Shown here piece after piece: positions 50,701-62,964 of a DNA stretch of 64,000 bases. Numbering within the stretch: the stretch's first letter is position 1; each line of letters opens with the position of its first letter. The position numbers were made by a program, and so were the translations under genes. The DNA is from Gyromitra esculenta (Eukaryota > Ascomycota > Pezizomycetes > Pezizales > Discinaceae). The DNA is taken from assembly GCA_038503075.1 (NCBI GenBank), contig JBCAML010000011.1:434001-498000 (forward strand). The letters run 5' to 3'. The notes below the pieces were generated by a model, which saw only the letters and a list, made by a program, of their open reading frames with translations, searched no databases and had not been told where the DNA came from.

Positions 50701-53438
50701 TGGTAGCCTATCGCTAATGCACAAGTTCCATCGATACCGTTAGGTAACGATTGGGAGTTGGGGACTTGTTTAGATTAAGATGCAATGCTTTGCTGTCCTA
50801 ATCAATTCCAGCGATCAATTTCCTATTTTCATGATATATTTTTTCTTCAAATATGGGGGCCGTGGTCTTCTGCAGACAACTAAGAAAAGCAACTCGACGA
50901 TGCATGGTCGCGCACGCTCGAGGTTGGCTATGGCGATGTGGCAAGGTGTTCAAAACTCAGGAGGCAGTCCAATTAATTAGTAGCTCCGTTACTAATTTAG
51001 TGTATTGTTATGTACGTGTTTAAGACGAGGTGTATTGGTTTTGGACTTACTGTTTGAATTCTAATCATGAGAGATAGGGCTACACAAATCTAACTTCCAG
51101 TATTCCAGCATATCATCATGGGGTGCTGCCCTAATTACTGGGTTTGTGGCACTTTCTTAATCCATCACCTGCAGTTTTCTAATCATAAAATATCACTCGT
51201 TTTTTTATTTCCTTCGACTTCAGGTAACATAGGGTTTCCAAGGAATATAGAGATTCTACGCCTCACCTATAAAAGCACACTTAGTATTGAAACGTTTTTC
51301 TTTTACAAACAAAAATTTAATTGCAGCGCTGGAATTACGAGAATCAACTCATTACAATTCCTGAGCTAAGTAGCGAGAATTTCGCTTGATTCTAAGTATA
51401 GCGTCCACGGAATCATAACCTAACCTCACTGTGAATGGTATGCAGTTTAGACTCAAATCAATTCTCTAGTTTCTATCTCATGAAGCAGACAACAATTTGA
51501 GATGCCTAGAATTAGTCCCGATGTTCTTCGAAAGCGAGAAGGTTTAGGCTTTTGGGAACGATAGTAAAACTTTAGAGTATATTCCTCCGATGCTGACTGA
51601 GATCGCACAGTGTTTATTTTTGCAGATATATGTACTTTCTGTCTAAAAGATAGCGGCACACCTGGGGCATAGTTATAGATACATGTAAAATATTCATAGG
51701 CAAATTACTTATTAAAAGACATCAAATTTGTAGTTTGCCCCGAACTGGAAGTTAGAAATTTTTGTGACGGTTTGGAATAGAGGGTTCCCGCGACCCTACG
51801 GAATGATATAAAATTTTCCTGTCTCCTGGTGTAAATTTCAGTTCCCCCTTTAGTTTTTTTGAATTCCTAGTAATTAAACTCATAGCTAGGGAAAATTGGA
51901 ATCATATGATATAAGTCTCGCAGCCCCTGAAAGAAGAAGTTTGTTGCGAGAAATTCTAAGGTCATGAATTATCACTCAGTATCCTTGGCCAGCGAGTACA
52001 TGTACTACTACACCAGCGCTTAGGGCCAAAATACTGTGACTGTCCCGATTCATACAAACACTGCTAGTGGTCGGAATTTTTCTAGCTATAGCTGGGGGAT
52101 ATTCTGGAGATAAAAATTATTCCTGCCACTAGCATGTGACTTCGAGCTCGAAACATTTTTGGTACCATTTACTACCTGTATTCCCTCTGCCCTTAGATGG
52201 CTAGGAGCAAATATAATACCTTCATATTGTTTAGGTATTAGTACCATTTATATCTCAATGAATCGCTACATCTCTTTTGTGCTGGGGGGGGTATGCTATC
52301 TGAAAGCTGGGCAAGATAAAGAAAAAAAGCAAACATCGTACTCACAAAATATCACTCGTTTTTGTCGAAGATATGGCCCGAAGGCATCTAAGTAAGTAAG
52401 TAAGTAAAATTCATTTACGCACCTAACTGAAGGCATCTTGGTTTTATTAAGTGATTACATGATCTCTTAGTACTCTGAATATACTCTCACAAGTAGCCTG
52501 GATGCGTGATTCTGAGTCGCCCTTAAAATACCTAAGTATGTACTGCATTAGGGATGAGTGTTTAGTAGACTGAATTCAGTACATCCCAAAGTAAAGCAGA
52601 TCATGACTAGACATAAAAATAATTTCTACGTGAAGAACTGAGATATCGGTAGCACAAGGTACCGAAGGTCTAGCGAGGATCCGGGTTACTTTCACGCCCC
52701 GGAATCCGGAATAAATCTATATCCTATACCAGTACTTGGGGTGCTCGGGCGACTTAAATTGGGAATGTTATCTGTGATGTAGTGCATACAGCTGTTGATC
52801 ATGGCTTCGCGTGAATTGGCTAACCTAAGGTGAGTGGGATAGGAGTGTCCATGTAAGTGGTGGAGCAGACTTGTCCCTTTGGGTTTATTTGTGTTTGGGG
52901 GTCCGGAACTTGGTTTTCTTGCAGTTGTTGGCACGATTTAAAAATTTACCTGGGTCACGGGAATCGAGGTAAAAAAGAGTCCGCCAAGCCTTGGCCCGCC
53001 TGTTGAGGTCCCAAGACCCCAACAAAGCTTTCGTGTAATATGCAGCCCTTCAATAAGGATTTAATGCAGGAGATATTCCAAACAGATATATGCTACAAAA
53101 AAACGGGAAGTAACAAAAAACCATTCAGAAAACATGAACTTCTTGTCAATCGCTTGTGTCCTTTCTCTATCCTAATACTTACGGGATTGAACACCGTCCT
53201 GTCGCTTAACAAAAAAAAATTTGAACCAAAATACTTAAATGCTAGTTCTTTCGTTCAATCCGACTGAGTAATGAACGAACACGTGATGCGGGCATGGGTG
53301 TCAGGGGAAAAAAAAAAAAAGTAAACTTCCATTTAGAAAGTGAGAATTATACACCTCCTTGAATCTGCCTTCTTTCGCTTAACCTCAATCCACTTTTTAC
53401 CCTCTTCAATCTTCTTATGTTCCACATTCGTTCAATAT

Positions 53439-55062
53439 TTATAGTCTAAGGAGCTGGGCAACCTTCTTCTCAATGAGTGCCTCATCAGGGAACGACAGGG
53501 CCTCTATAAATTGTGTTAGCTGTACACTTAGAAAATTGGTTGAACATAGCGATAGGGGGAACTTACCAAGCCCAATAGCGTATGGGGTTGGGACCTCAGC
53601 GCCGGTAATTCTCTATTAAGATATTAGAGAATTTTGCAACCATACCCCCTGTAACGTGAGGGAGATCATACCTGAGCTGGTGCATCCAAAAAGTCGAACA
53701 TGTACTCCATGCCGAGTGCTAAAATCTCACTAGTAACACCGAAGCTGGGGAAACCACTCTCGAGGGCGATGAGGTGGTTAGTCTTCTTGACGGATTTGAC
53801 AATAGTTTCAACATCAAGAGGTTTTACTGATCGGAGGTTAATAACCTCAACCTCAACGCCATACTTCTTTTTGATGTTCTCCGCTGCTACTAGAGCTTGG
53901 CCGACACAGCGAGAGAGGGTAACAATGGTTATATCCTTCCCAACGCGTTCAACTTTTGCTTTTCCAATCTATGAGGAGTAATTTAGCCGAAACAATTCGC
54001 TATAGCTTTGGACTGAAAGAGAAGCTTACCGGGAGAACGAAGTCACTGCTCTGAGCTTCCGCAGACATGGGGAAAGTTTGTCCATAAAGAAGTCTGGAAC
54101 ACGAAGGAGGGTTAATAACCTATCACTCGACCTTAAAAAGATTGCTTCTGGGACATACTCGTTCTCAAGGACCATTACTGGGTTAGGATCCCTGATGGCA
54201 GCCTTTAACAAACCCTTCGCATCCTCGGCACTCCAAGGCGTCACTACCTTCAATCCAGGAATGCTTCCATACCACGCAGAGTAATCCTGGGGTTAAGGTT
54301 AGCATATCTATCGAACCACTTGCTGAAGCTCAATGCGTAATTGTGACGAGCGTACCTGCGAGTGCTGGGCAGCGACACCAGAGGCAAAACCGTTGGGGCC
54401 ACGGAAGGTAATACTACAAGGCTGAATACCGCCACTCATGTAGTGGGTTTTGGCACCAGAATTGATAATTTGATCAATGGCTTGCATCTAACAAACTGTC
54501 AGAATTCTGATGTCTTCTCATTCATAATGTCCACCCACAGCAAAATTCCAGGTCATGAACTCAACAACAGGGTTAAGTCCAGCAAGAGCAGCTCCAACAC
54601 CGAGACCAGCAAAACCGTGCTCAGTGATCCTATTTCGAGATAATCAGCGTTACGATCATGACCTCGAAATAGAAAAATACTCACGGAGTGTCAATAACTC
54701 GTTTGTCACCAAATCTGTCCAATAATCCCTTGGTGACTTTGTATGCTCCGTTATACTGGGCAACTTCCTCACCCATAATGAAAACCTTCTCGTCCCTCTC
54801 CAACTCCTCAGCTGTATTTTTTGTCAGCCACACCTATCTACCTCTAATTGCTCGATTTTGATAGCGACGACGTACCAAGGGCCTCATTCAGGGCATCTCT
54901 AACTGTATAATCCTTTGTTCCTGAACTGGCCATCCCTCTTTGTTGCTGTTGTATTCTCAGCGATGCTGGAAAAACCGTTACTCGGGGTACGCTGGCGATG
55001 GGTTTCCGGATGGCATGGCCGGCGACGCGCGATAGAAGGGATCTTGCTGGATTGAAGAGCAT
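53439..55062 (-). CDS. PDB1: Pyruvate dehydrogenase E1 component subunit beta, mitochondrial
   Basis: Beta subunit of the E1 heterotetramer that decarboxylates pyruvate in the mitochondrial matrix. The N-terminus [20 protein letters not shown] is an Arg-rich targeting peptide; mature sequence follows [22 protein letters not shown]. Later exons give [80 protein letters not shown], then the transketolase C-terminal domain: [33 protein letters not shown] and ESGFPSFG, ending [11 protein letters not shown] with the stop at 53439. Expected size is about 375 residues over roughly seven or eight exons. It is divergent from Mpe1, 1.25 kb away. Confidence 0.95.
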
Positions 55063-56317
55063 TTTGGAGGATTTGAAGGAGTAGTGAGTTAGGGAAGAGA
55101 ATTGAAGATGTCAAAGAAAATAGAGAGAAAGAAGGAAGGTATTTAGATACAGAGGGATGGAGGGAGTGAGGTTGAGAAACTCGGAGGAGGGGACCAGGGC
55201 TGGGATTGGGAACTTTTTTGCCTCGTACAGACCAGGCTAGACGAAGGGCCGGGTCGTTGGCCTGCTGTAGCAGCACCGCCACAGCAAGACTTCCCCAGCC
55301 ATTACGGTATGTGCCCATCCAAGACGTAAAACAGAACACTGTGGCTGATGGCTCCTCTCCGCTGACAAATGAACGCGCCACCAATCGGATGCAACCTGAC
55401 CTGTTTTGACACCAAAGGGGCTTTTCTTCTCCTTCCCCTTCACGCCATCCTCATTCCCACGACATCGCCTCGAGCGTTCTCGACAACCAGCCTCTCTGCG
55501 CCAGCTTCGCCATCCTTACGACATCTCTATCGGATTCATCTCTCGCGAACGCTTTTGTTTTGGTTTTCAAATCTCCGCCCGTCGTATTCACTCGTTTTCC
55601 TCGCCACGCAGCGGAAGTTGGCACGGGTCAGCCTTATCACGCAGGAAAGCTCAGGAGAGAATAGTTACTTTTCCATCAGGTTTGGAGATATTTGGGAGTT
55701 GCTGAATATACGCTGGGCTCTTGTCATCTACTTTCTGCCAATTTCTCTCTCATTTCGCTTGTGTTCGCCTTTGTAACAAGCCTATCTCGATTTTCATCTT
55801 TTTGTCCACTCGCTCCTAGGTTTCGCCTCACAGAGAACACGTACCCTTCTTGTCAGATCATTATTCTGTTTATTCCCTCCTACTTCTTCTATTTACAGTT
55901 CTTCTATTGTGTGTATCTGTTGTGTGTTTGGCTTCGAAGGACTTGGGATTGCTGTGTGTTTCATTGGTGTCCTGAATCGAAAAACATCATCTCAACGAAA
56001 AAGAAAGAAAAAAGAAAGAAAAAAAAGCAGATTGGCGAGAAAGCAAAAGTTCTATCCTGTGTAGTTTGGGTTTTTTCACATCGACTTTTCATCGTCTACT
56101 CACCCCCTTTTGTCGTCCCCGAATTACTCACACAAAATTGGTATAATCCAACCTCTTTTTCCATCTTCATCAAAGAAAAAGTTTACGCATAGCATCGTTC
56201 CTTGCAAGTCGTTACTCTATTCCATTGTGACGAAAGTCACGACCGATTCTCAGCACTTACAGCAACAAGGGCGAACAACTGCCCTTTTTTAGTATCAGAA
56301 ACTGAGGAATCATCAGC
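55063..56317. promoter_or_regulatory. Divergent region between PDB1 and Mpe1
   Basis: 1.25 kb with no supportable gene; pyrimidine-rich near Mpe1 as is common for fungal promoters and leaders. Frames of 135-166 codons on the + strand lack family features and are probably leader sequence. Confidence 0.5.
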
Positions 56318-58882
56318 ATGTCTTCGTCAGTGTTTTTCAAGTTTAAGTCGCAGCAGGAGATGTCGCGCGTCACTTTCGACGGGACCGGAATTTCAGTTTT
56401 TGAGCTTAAGAGACAAATCATTACTATTAACCGGCTAGGCGATGGGACCGATTTTGATTTGGCCATTAACCATCAAGAAACAGGAGAGGGTGGGTAACTT
56501 CAAAATATAGAATCGGTTGGATTTGTCTTTTTTGCGCATAATCGCTAATTGTATTTGTTTAGAATATGACGATGATACTACTATTATCCCGCGGTCAACT
56601 CCAATTATTGCGCGCCGTCTACCCCCAAGTAAGCCTGGGCGTGGTACTGCACAACGATATGTTAGTGGAAAAATGCCCATGAACGCGCTTCCTAATGCTG
56701 GTCGTCGGGAGAAGAATTTTGGGAATGCGCCCGCTGCTGTGAAGAAAGTTGAGCCTGCTGCAAATAATGGGGGGGGTGTCCCTGGACTAAGTAGTGGTGG
56801 GGGTGCTGGAGATTCTGAGGAGGATAAAATCGCCGCGATGTTTCAGGCTTCAAGCGAGCAGTGGAATAAAACTCAAGAACAGATGGCCAAGTGCGTATAT
56901 AGCTTTGAATATGATGGAATTTTACGATTTCGCGATACCATTGATTACTGACGTGTTCTGTAATTTTACCCTACAGTGCTACTCCCATTCATCGTGGAGG
57001 TGGAGGCCCTGGCTTCAAGAAGAATAGTGCACCGGCTCCTGCTCATCCACCGCCTAATGGATATATTTGCTATCGCTGCGGAGAGAAAGGTAGAAATCCG
57101 ACCTTAAAATTGTCCTAGACTACGATACTGATGGAACGAAACGCAGGTCACTGGATTCAACAATGTCCGACCAACGCCGATCCAACCTTCGACGGCCGTC
57201 CTCGCGTCAAGCGTACCACTGGTATCCCGCGAAGCTTTCTTAAAACTGTTGAGAAGCCTCTTCCGCCATCTGCGGATGATGATAACATAAATCCTCATAC
57301 TAATCCTACCTCGGTCATGGTAAACGCTGATGGAGAGTACGTTGTTGCTCAGCCAGATCAAGCATCGTGGGAGTCTTACCAGAAGAAGGCCGCGACGACC
57401 GCAAAAGCTTCTGTTCCGGTTGGAAACAAAGAGTTGCAGGACAGGGGGATTGAGTGTCTAATGTGCCATAAGCTCTTACGTGATGCTTCCAAGACTCCAT
57501 GTTGTGGAAAAGTGTATTGTGAGGAATGTATTCAGTCTGCTTTGTTGGAATCCGATTTTGTCTGTCCAAATTGTGAGGCAAAGGATATTCTTTTGGATTC
57601 GTTGGTGGTTGACACCGAGGCGAGAAGCAAGGTTGAGGAATATTTGACGGAGAAGGACATGAAGGATAGGCAAAAATCAATGAGTCCTTCTGTAACACCT
57701 GGACTTGCTGCAAAAGCTCGAGATGGCCCGAGTCTGATTACGAATGGGAAAAGTCCGTTGTCTTCCGCTGTTTCGTCTGTCAGTTCTTCTTCTGTTTCAA
57801 GGAAAAGACCTGCTGAGGATGATCTTGGGCCTCAGGTCCCTCGTGGGCCTGCTGCCATGAGAAACACTCCCCAGTACCAACAGCCACCGCCGCAGCAGCA
57901 TCACCAGCCTATTCCTAATAGTGTATATAGTGGTAATGGACCAATGTTTAACATGCAGCAGCAACAACAGCAGCCGCAACCGCAACCGCAACCGCAACAG
58001 CAGCCGCAACCGCAGCCCCAGCCGCAACCGCAACCACAACAACAACAACCGTTCCATCAACAGTTCCCTCAACATCAACATCCCACACCACCCCCACAAC
58101 ACCAGCAACAACAATACAATCACGGATACAACCAATATCAGCCTGATATGAGTGGCATGGATTCAATGAACGGCGGGATGAATGGTATGGACGGTAACTA
58201 CTATCACCACGGCGGTAGCGGACCATACATGCCTAACGGCCCTGGCCCGAACGGTATGATGGGCATGAACGGGATGGGCGGAATGAACGGGATGAGCGGG
58301 ATGAACGGGATGAACGGGATGGGTGGAATGAGCGGGATGAACGGAATGAACGGGATGAACGGGATGAATGGGGTGAACGAAATGAACGGGATGAATGGGA
58401 TGAACGGAATGAACGGAATGAACGGAATGAACGGAATGGGCGGTGGTATGGGTGGTATGGGTGGTATGGGTGGAAACGGTATGGGGATGCCAATGAACGG
58501 CATGAACGGCATGGGGAATGGCTATATGAACCCTGGAATGAACGGCATGGGAAACCGCGGCATGGGTATGGGCATGGGTCTCAACATGGACGTGAATGGA
58601 ATGGGTAGACCGATGGGTCCCGGTGTAGGGCCTCGACTGATGGGTCCGAACGGGAACGGTCAAATCATGAATCCATTCATGATCCAGCAATACCAGCAGC
58701 AGCAGCAAGAGGCAGCGCGGGTAGCTAAATTTGGGTATTTTCCGAACCAACAAAAGACAGTATTCAGCGAGCCATTCCCGAGCGAAGAAGACAGCCCATA
58801 TATGAGGAAACCTGTAAACCCTCACCGACATCAAAGACCGAAAAGAATCAGACCTAGTGACTTCAAGGCATTGGGGGAGTAA
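56318..58882 (+). CDS. MPE1: Mpe1/RBBP6-type cleavage and polyadenylation factor subunit
   Basis: Subunit of the cleavage and polyadenylation factor that helps couple 3'-end cleavage and poly(A) addition; has ubiquitin-ligase-like parts. Exons 56318-56489, 56563-56890, 56977-57089 and 57147-58882 join to 782 residues. Order: DWNN ubiquitin-like domain (SSVFFKFKSQQEMSRVTFDG, residues 1-75), a zinc knuckle split by intron 3 (CYRCGEKGHWIQQC, about 198-211), and a RING/U-box-like finger (CLMCHKLLRD, CCGKVYCEECI, CPNCE; about 310-355). A long disordered tail follows: Ser-rich, a QP-repeat region, then about 120 residues of GMN/GMG repeats, and a final conserved-looking piece FPSEEDSPYMRKPVNPHRHQ. 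Yeast Mpe1 is much shorter; the tail is what makes this protein large. Confidence 0.94.
57955..58130 (+). repeat. Gln/Pro-coding repeat in Mpe1
   Basis: Imperfect CAGCCGCAACCG-type repeats encode a run of alternating Q, P and QQ, followed by a His/Gln-rich stretch. Confidence 0.85.
58250..58600 (+). repeat. Gly-Met-Asn coding repeat in Mpe1
   Basis: More than twenty nine-base units of the GGAATGAAC type encode GMN, with GMG and GMS variants. The unit length is a multiple of three and no unit contains a stop, so the array can expand or contract in frame. Confidence 0.9.
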
Positions 58883-59630
58883 TTTTTTATCTCGTTTCTC
58901 GTCCATTTCTTTTAGCATTTTGTACTATGCATTGTTTCATTATTATCATTCTTCTATGGACTTGGGAGGTTATATTTCATATACTTGCTACTTTATCGTT
59001 TTATTTTTTATCTCGAGGCGATTTACACTCGTCTTTGTGCATAGATTAGAGGATGCGTATCACCCTCACACAAAGAAAAGTACATATTTTTCAGTGTTGT
59101 GGAGGGTAATTTTACTTCAGATTCTTTTTCGTACTCCTTCTTTCACTACATTTTCTTTCAACTTTCCACGCTAGGTAGCATGCTTGTTTTCTTTCTGGGG
59201 GAGGCTTGAATTATTCGCAGTCCCTGTTAGCAGGAGAGCTGTACGAATGGAATCGATTTGGGAAAAGGCTTATGGAAGGCGAAACGGTGGTGGGCGGAGT
59301 ATGGGCGTGAGAAAATTGTCTTATTTCCTTTCTAGTTACTATAACTGTTTGATTGCTGGTGGTGTCTTGTAAATTCTATTTATTATGGTTCGAAATAAAA
59401 TTACTTCCTCATGATCTTTTTTTTTTTTTTTTTTGTTAAATCATTGTTTCATTGTTTTATAAATGGTACAAGAATATCACATGCAACCGAAGTTATAGCG
59501 TGAACAAAACCCTTATCGACCCAACCCTCCTGACAAAAATAAAAATAAAACAAATATAACTGAAAATTTCAATCCAGAGATTCCCTCCATGGCTAACATA
59601 AGCCTAATATATATCCAGCGTGCAGATAGT
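58883..59630. other. Mpe1 3' region
   Basis: T-rich sequence with an AATAAA-type signal (59391-59399) and a poly-T run (59418-59434). No gene is seen. Confidence 0.5.
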
Positions 59631-61590
59631 TTACTCTTCCATTGACTCGAAAAAATTTAAAAGAGAAGTAATAGATGTTATAGAATGAGAAGAAATAGAT
59701 GAAAGAACATCAGACGAACCAGATGAAGATGGATATGGGATATCGATTTGAGATTTAATAGGAAAGTTGGTCCTTGTCTTTGAAATAAATTCAGCAAGGG
59801 CAATTAACATAATCGGATTTAGCCATACGGGCGACTCAGAGTTTAATGAATTTATAAAGGGAATAAATAAATTACGTTCAACTTCGTGAAGAAACAAGAT
59901 AAGATTGCGTGCGAAAAATCTTGGGAGCTGTCGCCACAGAGGGGACATGTAGTAGGTCCAGGGTGCATCAGGATGTGGCTTTGAGGTAGCTTTTGTGTGC
60001 TCGCATTTGGTGGAGCCTCCCTATGAATTTCAAAATTTCATAAATGGGTGAGTGATAGTGGTAGTAAGGTAATCATAGTAAGGAGGGCGGGGGTGTATTC
60101 ATCCCAGTCTGTTTTTAATTGGGATAAAATAAGATTGTTGCATGATTCGGCGATCATCGATTGATCGTGATTTGGCTTGTCGATGGCAGCGCTGACGCAG
60201 TAGTAGTTGCATGGAAGGAATTTCCATGCTTCGTGAGCGAGAGCGTCGATAATTAAAGGTCTGACGCGTGATTTGGCATTAGAGTTCCAGGGTCGAGGCT
60301 GCGAGGCGAGGCGCTGAGATGGCTCCAGGTGGGAGATGCACCATTTGCTTGGAAGTTTGGTGGGAGACGTGCAGATGCGGGGTTGAATAACACGGTAGAA
60401 TGGCTATGCGATCGCATTACGCCTTCTGAGGTATTTAGCGTATGGCATGTGAGTGGAGTCGCTTCTCGAGAAATACTAACGTTTGTGGATGAAAAGCGTT
60501 CGTGATCCATCTTGGACAGAGTTCCAAACGGATCGAGTTTCCTGAAAATAGTTGTTGATGGAACGAGATATTCATTCCATAAGTGAAGATTGGTCGAATA
60601 AGGCCCATGGCAAGTTTTACGGGCATTGGAGCCGTGTAAGTCCCGAACCGGATGTTGATAAAGCGTTTGATCAGAACGCTTTTTGGGCGGATGACAACCT
60701 CTTGAGAAAGTGTGTATTCGTGTTGAAGTTGTGGGAGAGCCAGAAACATAGCCTAACGAATACATAATTGTGGGAGAAAGGTATTTCCGTCAAGTTTGAT
60801 GGAGGCGCCTGAGAGGGGGAGGCGATTGTGGATTGTTGTCCAGATGAGTTCTGTTTTGGGAATTGAGAAGGAGACTTGAATGGCATCACCCACGATGTTA
60901 ATGTCGCGCCGCTTGTTTCTAAGAGTCGGCGTTTTCCCACGGAGTTCGGTAAGACTGTGACAAGAAAATCGTCCACATATGAAAATGTGAATTTAGAGGC
61001 GTCTGAGATTTAAGCGACATAGATACAAAATAAAAGGGGAGATATAGGTGAGCCTTGGGGGACTCCTACAGATACGGAAGAAATTTTCGTGGTGACTCTT
61101 TAAATAAGAGGCGCATTCGCGGGAATGAAGAAATGATATGATCCAAGAGGCCATATACAAATGGAATGTTGTGATCAGGAGTCTTTTTTCAGGATATGGG
61201 GGTTGACGTTGTCAAACCCACCTTTGATATCTAAGAAAAGGGTGGAGACTTTCTTGTCTACTGCTGGAGGAGCTGACATCATGAAGGAGAGCGAGATCGT
61301 GCATCTCCGGTTGATATAAGTGATAACGAGCTGCATTGATTGGGATGAATGGCCATTTGAGCGAGAGAGGTAGGCGAGTCGGGTTGCAATAATACGTTCT
61401 AGTATTTTGGAAAGGGTTTCAAAAGATACAACGACTGAAAGAGGTTGCTGAAGAATAAGATTCTTTGTTTGGTTTTTGGGAAAGACGATTCGAAAGCTTT
61501 CTTGAGTTGGAGTGGATGATATCCGTATCTGCTAGTGATTGAGGAGTGAATGGATAATATTTGGGTTAATGTTGTTGATTTTTTCCAGAT
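59631..61590 (-). pseudogene. Decayed non-LTR retrotransposon (LINE) reverse transcriptase
   Basis: On the - strand, translation shows the reverse-transcriptase blocks of a LINE in order: SFETLSKILERIIATRLAYL, FLDIKGGFDNVNPHILKK (first catalytic Asp), GVPQGSPISPLLFCIYV, and YVDDFLVTV (the catalytic DD). Downstream pieces fit the later part of such an ORF, for example MGLIRPIFTYGMNISFHQ near 60600, with LNSESPVWLNPIMLIALAEF near 59850. In-frame stops and frameshifts interrupt every block, for example the stop after FCIYVA. No endonuclease domain is seen at the 5' side, so it is truncated. The style resembles Tad-type fungal LINEs; that is a family guess. Confidence 0.85.
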
Positions 61591-61601
61591 GCTTGGTGTT
61601 A

Positions 61602-61690
61602 TACCTATTGGTAGCTTAGTTGGTTACGACTTGAGTTCGCTTACGATGCACACATATGGACTAGCGTTCAATCCCCGACCATGTCGGTTA
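61602..61690 (+). repeat. tRNA-like (possible SINE) sequence
   Basis: TAGCTTAGTTGG near 61613 fits an RNA polymerase III A box and GCGTTCAATCCC near 61660 resembles a B box at tRNA-like spacing. The expected acceptor and T-stem pairings are poor, so it is not a functional tRNA. It may be a tRNA-derived SINE remnant; the following AT-rich tail fits. Confidence 0.35.
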
Positions 61691-61889
61691 TTATTAATCT
61701 TGGTTGATTATTAATAAGATTCGGATTGGATGTTTGGTTTCCTTGTGTCATCAATGGCCGACTCTTTCGATCGACACTTCCCCGATTCGCTTATACGTTG
61801 CGTCGCCGGTTAATCCCGACAATCACGCCATACGATAATGAGAGGGGTAGGAGCAAAGGAAAGCGTTCAAGGGTCTATGGGATTTTTTC

Positions 61890-62964
61890 ATGTTAGTTCA
61901 TGTTATTATATAGCCTTTGTATTCGACGCTTGACTACTATAAGTAGTCCAGTGTTCTACCGTTGAGAAGGGTCTTCTTCCTGATCATTAGCGACGAAGAA
62001 CGAGCCTTATCAATATTATATTGTATAAATTTTAATGCATATACGACTTTTATTCATACTCTCGGTCCTGTGTTCGTTTCATCTTCAAGTAATACTTTCT
62101 TCATGCAGAATCCTTTATTTCTTCAAGAGACTTTGTTGTTGCTTCACGCGACACGAACCCAAAAGTCACGACACGTCCACAACAGACCTCGTCCTTCCAG
62201 ATTGGTTAGACGAAGAGATATTCGAACAAACACGATACCCAACAAGAAAGAAGCGATATTCAAACTACACATGCGCCAACGACCCTTCAGCGTTAGTTAT
62301 TAAAACCTTACTATTGGAAGTTCTTCACGGAACTTCGCTCGATCCCTACTTAACCCTACGGTTATCTTTTAGCGGTTCATAAGAAGCAGTTAGGACTTGC
62401 GCGCAGATTGAGTTGCGGATAAAGAACCCAAGAGTTATAGCGTCAGATTGTTATCTAAAGCTTCTTGAAGATTTCCTGTGCGGTAGTTAAGTACCGGTCT
62501 TACAAGAAGGGATAGTGTCTGTTTCACGGATTAAGGGTTGGTTATAGGGTTAGAGTTCGGGTATATGATTGTTGTGCTTTTCGGTTGTAAGACAATGTTA
62601 TTGTATTTCGGGTGTTATCGGCTATTGGGTTTTTTGTTGGGAAAAGTATTTAAAGGAAGGATTTCACTTGTTCTTTGTACTTTCTTTCTCTTCTTCTTCT
62701 AAGAACGTTCTCGTTTCACTTCTGCTGTATCTGTTATAATTCCACTTCGATTCTATCTCGAACCCTCGCTGTCGTCGCGAAACATCGCCGATACTTCGCC
62801 TTGAAGTATATCTTCTGTAGGACCTGTAGACCACACGCACTCGAACGTATTGGTTTCCCGTTTAAGTAGCACTGCTCACCTTCAGGGATACTGAAGGGCT
62901 TAACGAGAAGCCATCCGTGAGATTACGTTGCTTCCTCATCTACACCTCCTACCGCTAACTCCTC
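61890..62964 (+). mobile_element. Probable 5' LTR and leader of a Ty3/gypsy element
   Basis: This stretch lies directly upstream of a gag frame. It has a TATA-like box (GTATTTAAAGG near 62646), a pyrimidine-rich start region, and a TGGTTTCCCG sequence near 62848 that could be a primer-binding site about 117 bp before gag. LTR borders are not proven because the 3' LTR is outside the window. A 115-codon frame at 62035-62382 is open but unassigned. Confidence 0.5.

Larger units (their letters stand above)
45792..53438. other. 7.6-kb gene-poor, repeat-bearing region
   Basis: I find no gene. Reading frames are short and interrupted on both strands. Present are two diverged copies of one repeat (45944-46064, 47261-47396), a GCAAAC microsatellite (47690-47717), an AT microsatellite (50602-50615), an AAGT microsatellite (52391-52408), an 18-bp direct repeat (51187, 52346) and an inverted repeat (52063-52143). 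Around 49690-50090 (+) the translation resembles a decayed retroelement with a zinc-knuckle remnant. The stretch near 53300 is the PDH E1-beta 3' side. Confidence 0.5.

Noticed and set aside
54844..56317. Extra gene between PDB1 and Mpe1
   Set aside because: Frames of 135-166 codons are T-rich, lack homology cues and sit where leaders and promoters of the two divergent genes are expected.
58163..58918. 251-codon open frame antisense to Mpe1 (His/Ser/Val repeats)
   Set aside because: It is the complement of the GMN repeat array; the repeat has no stops in several frames, so openness is expected.
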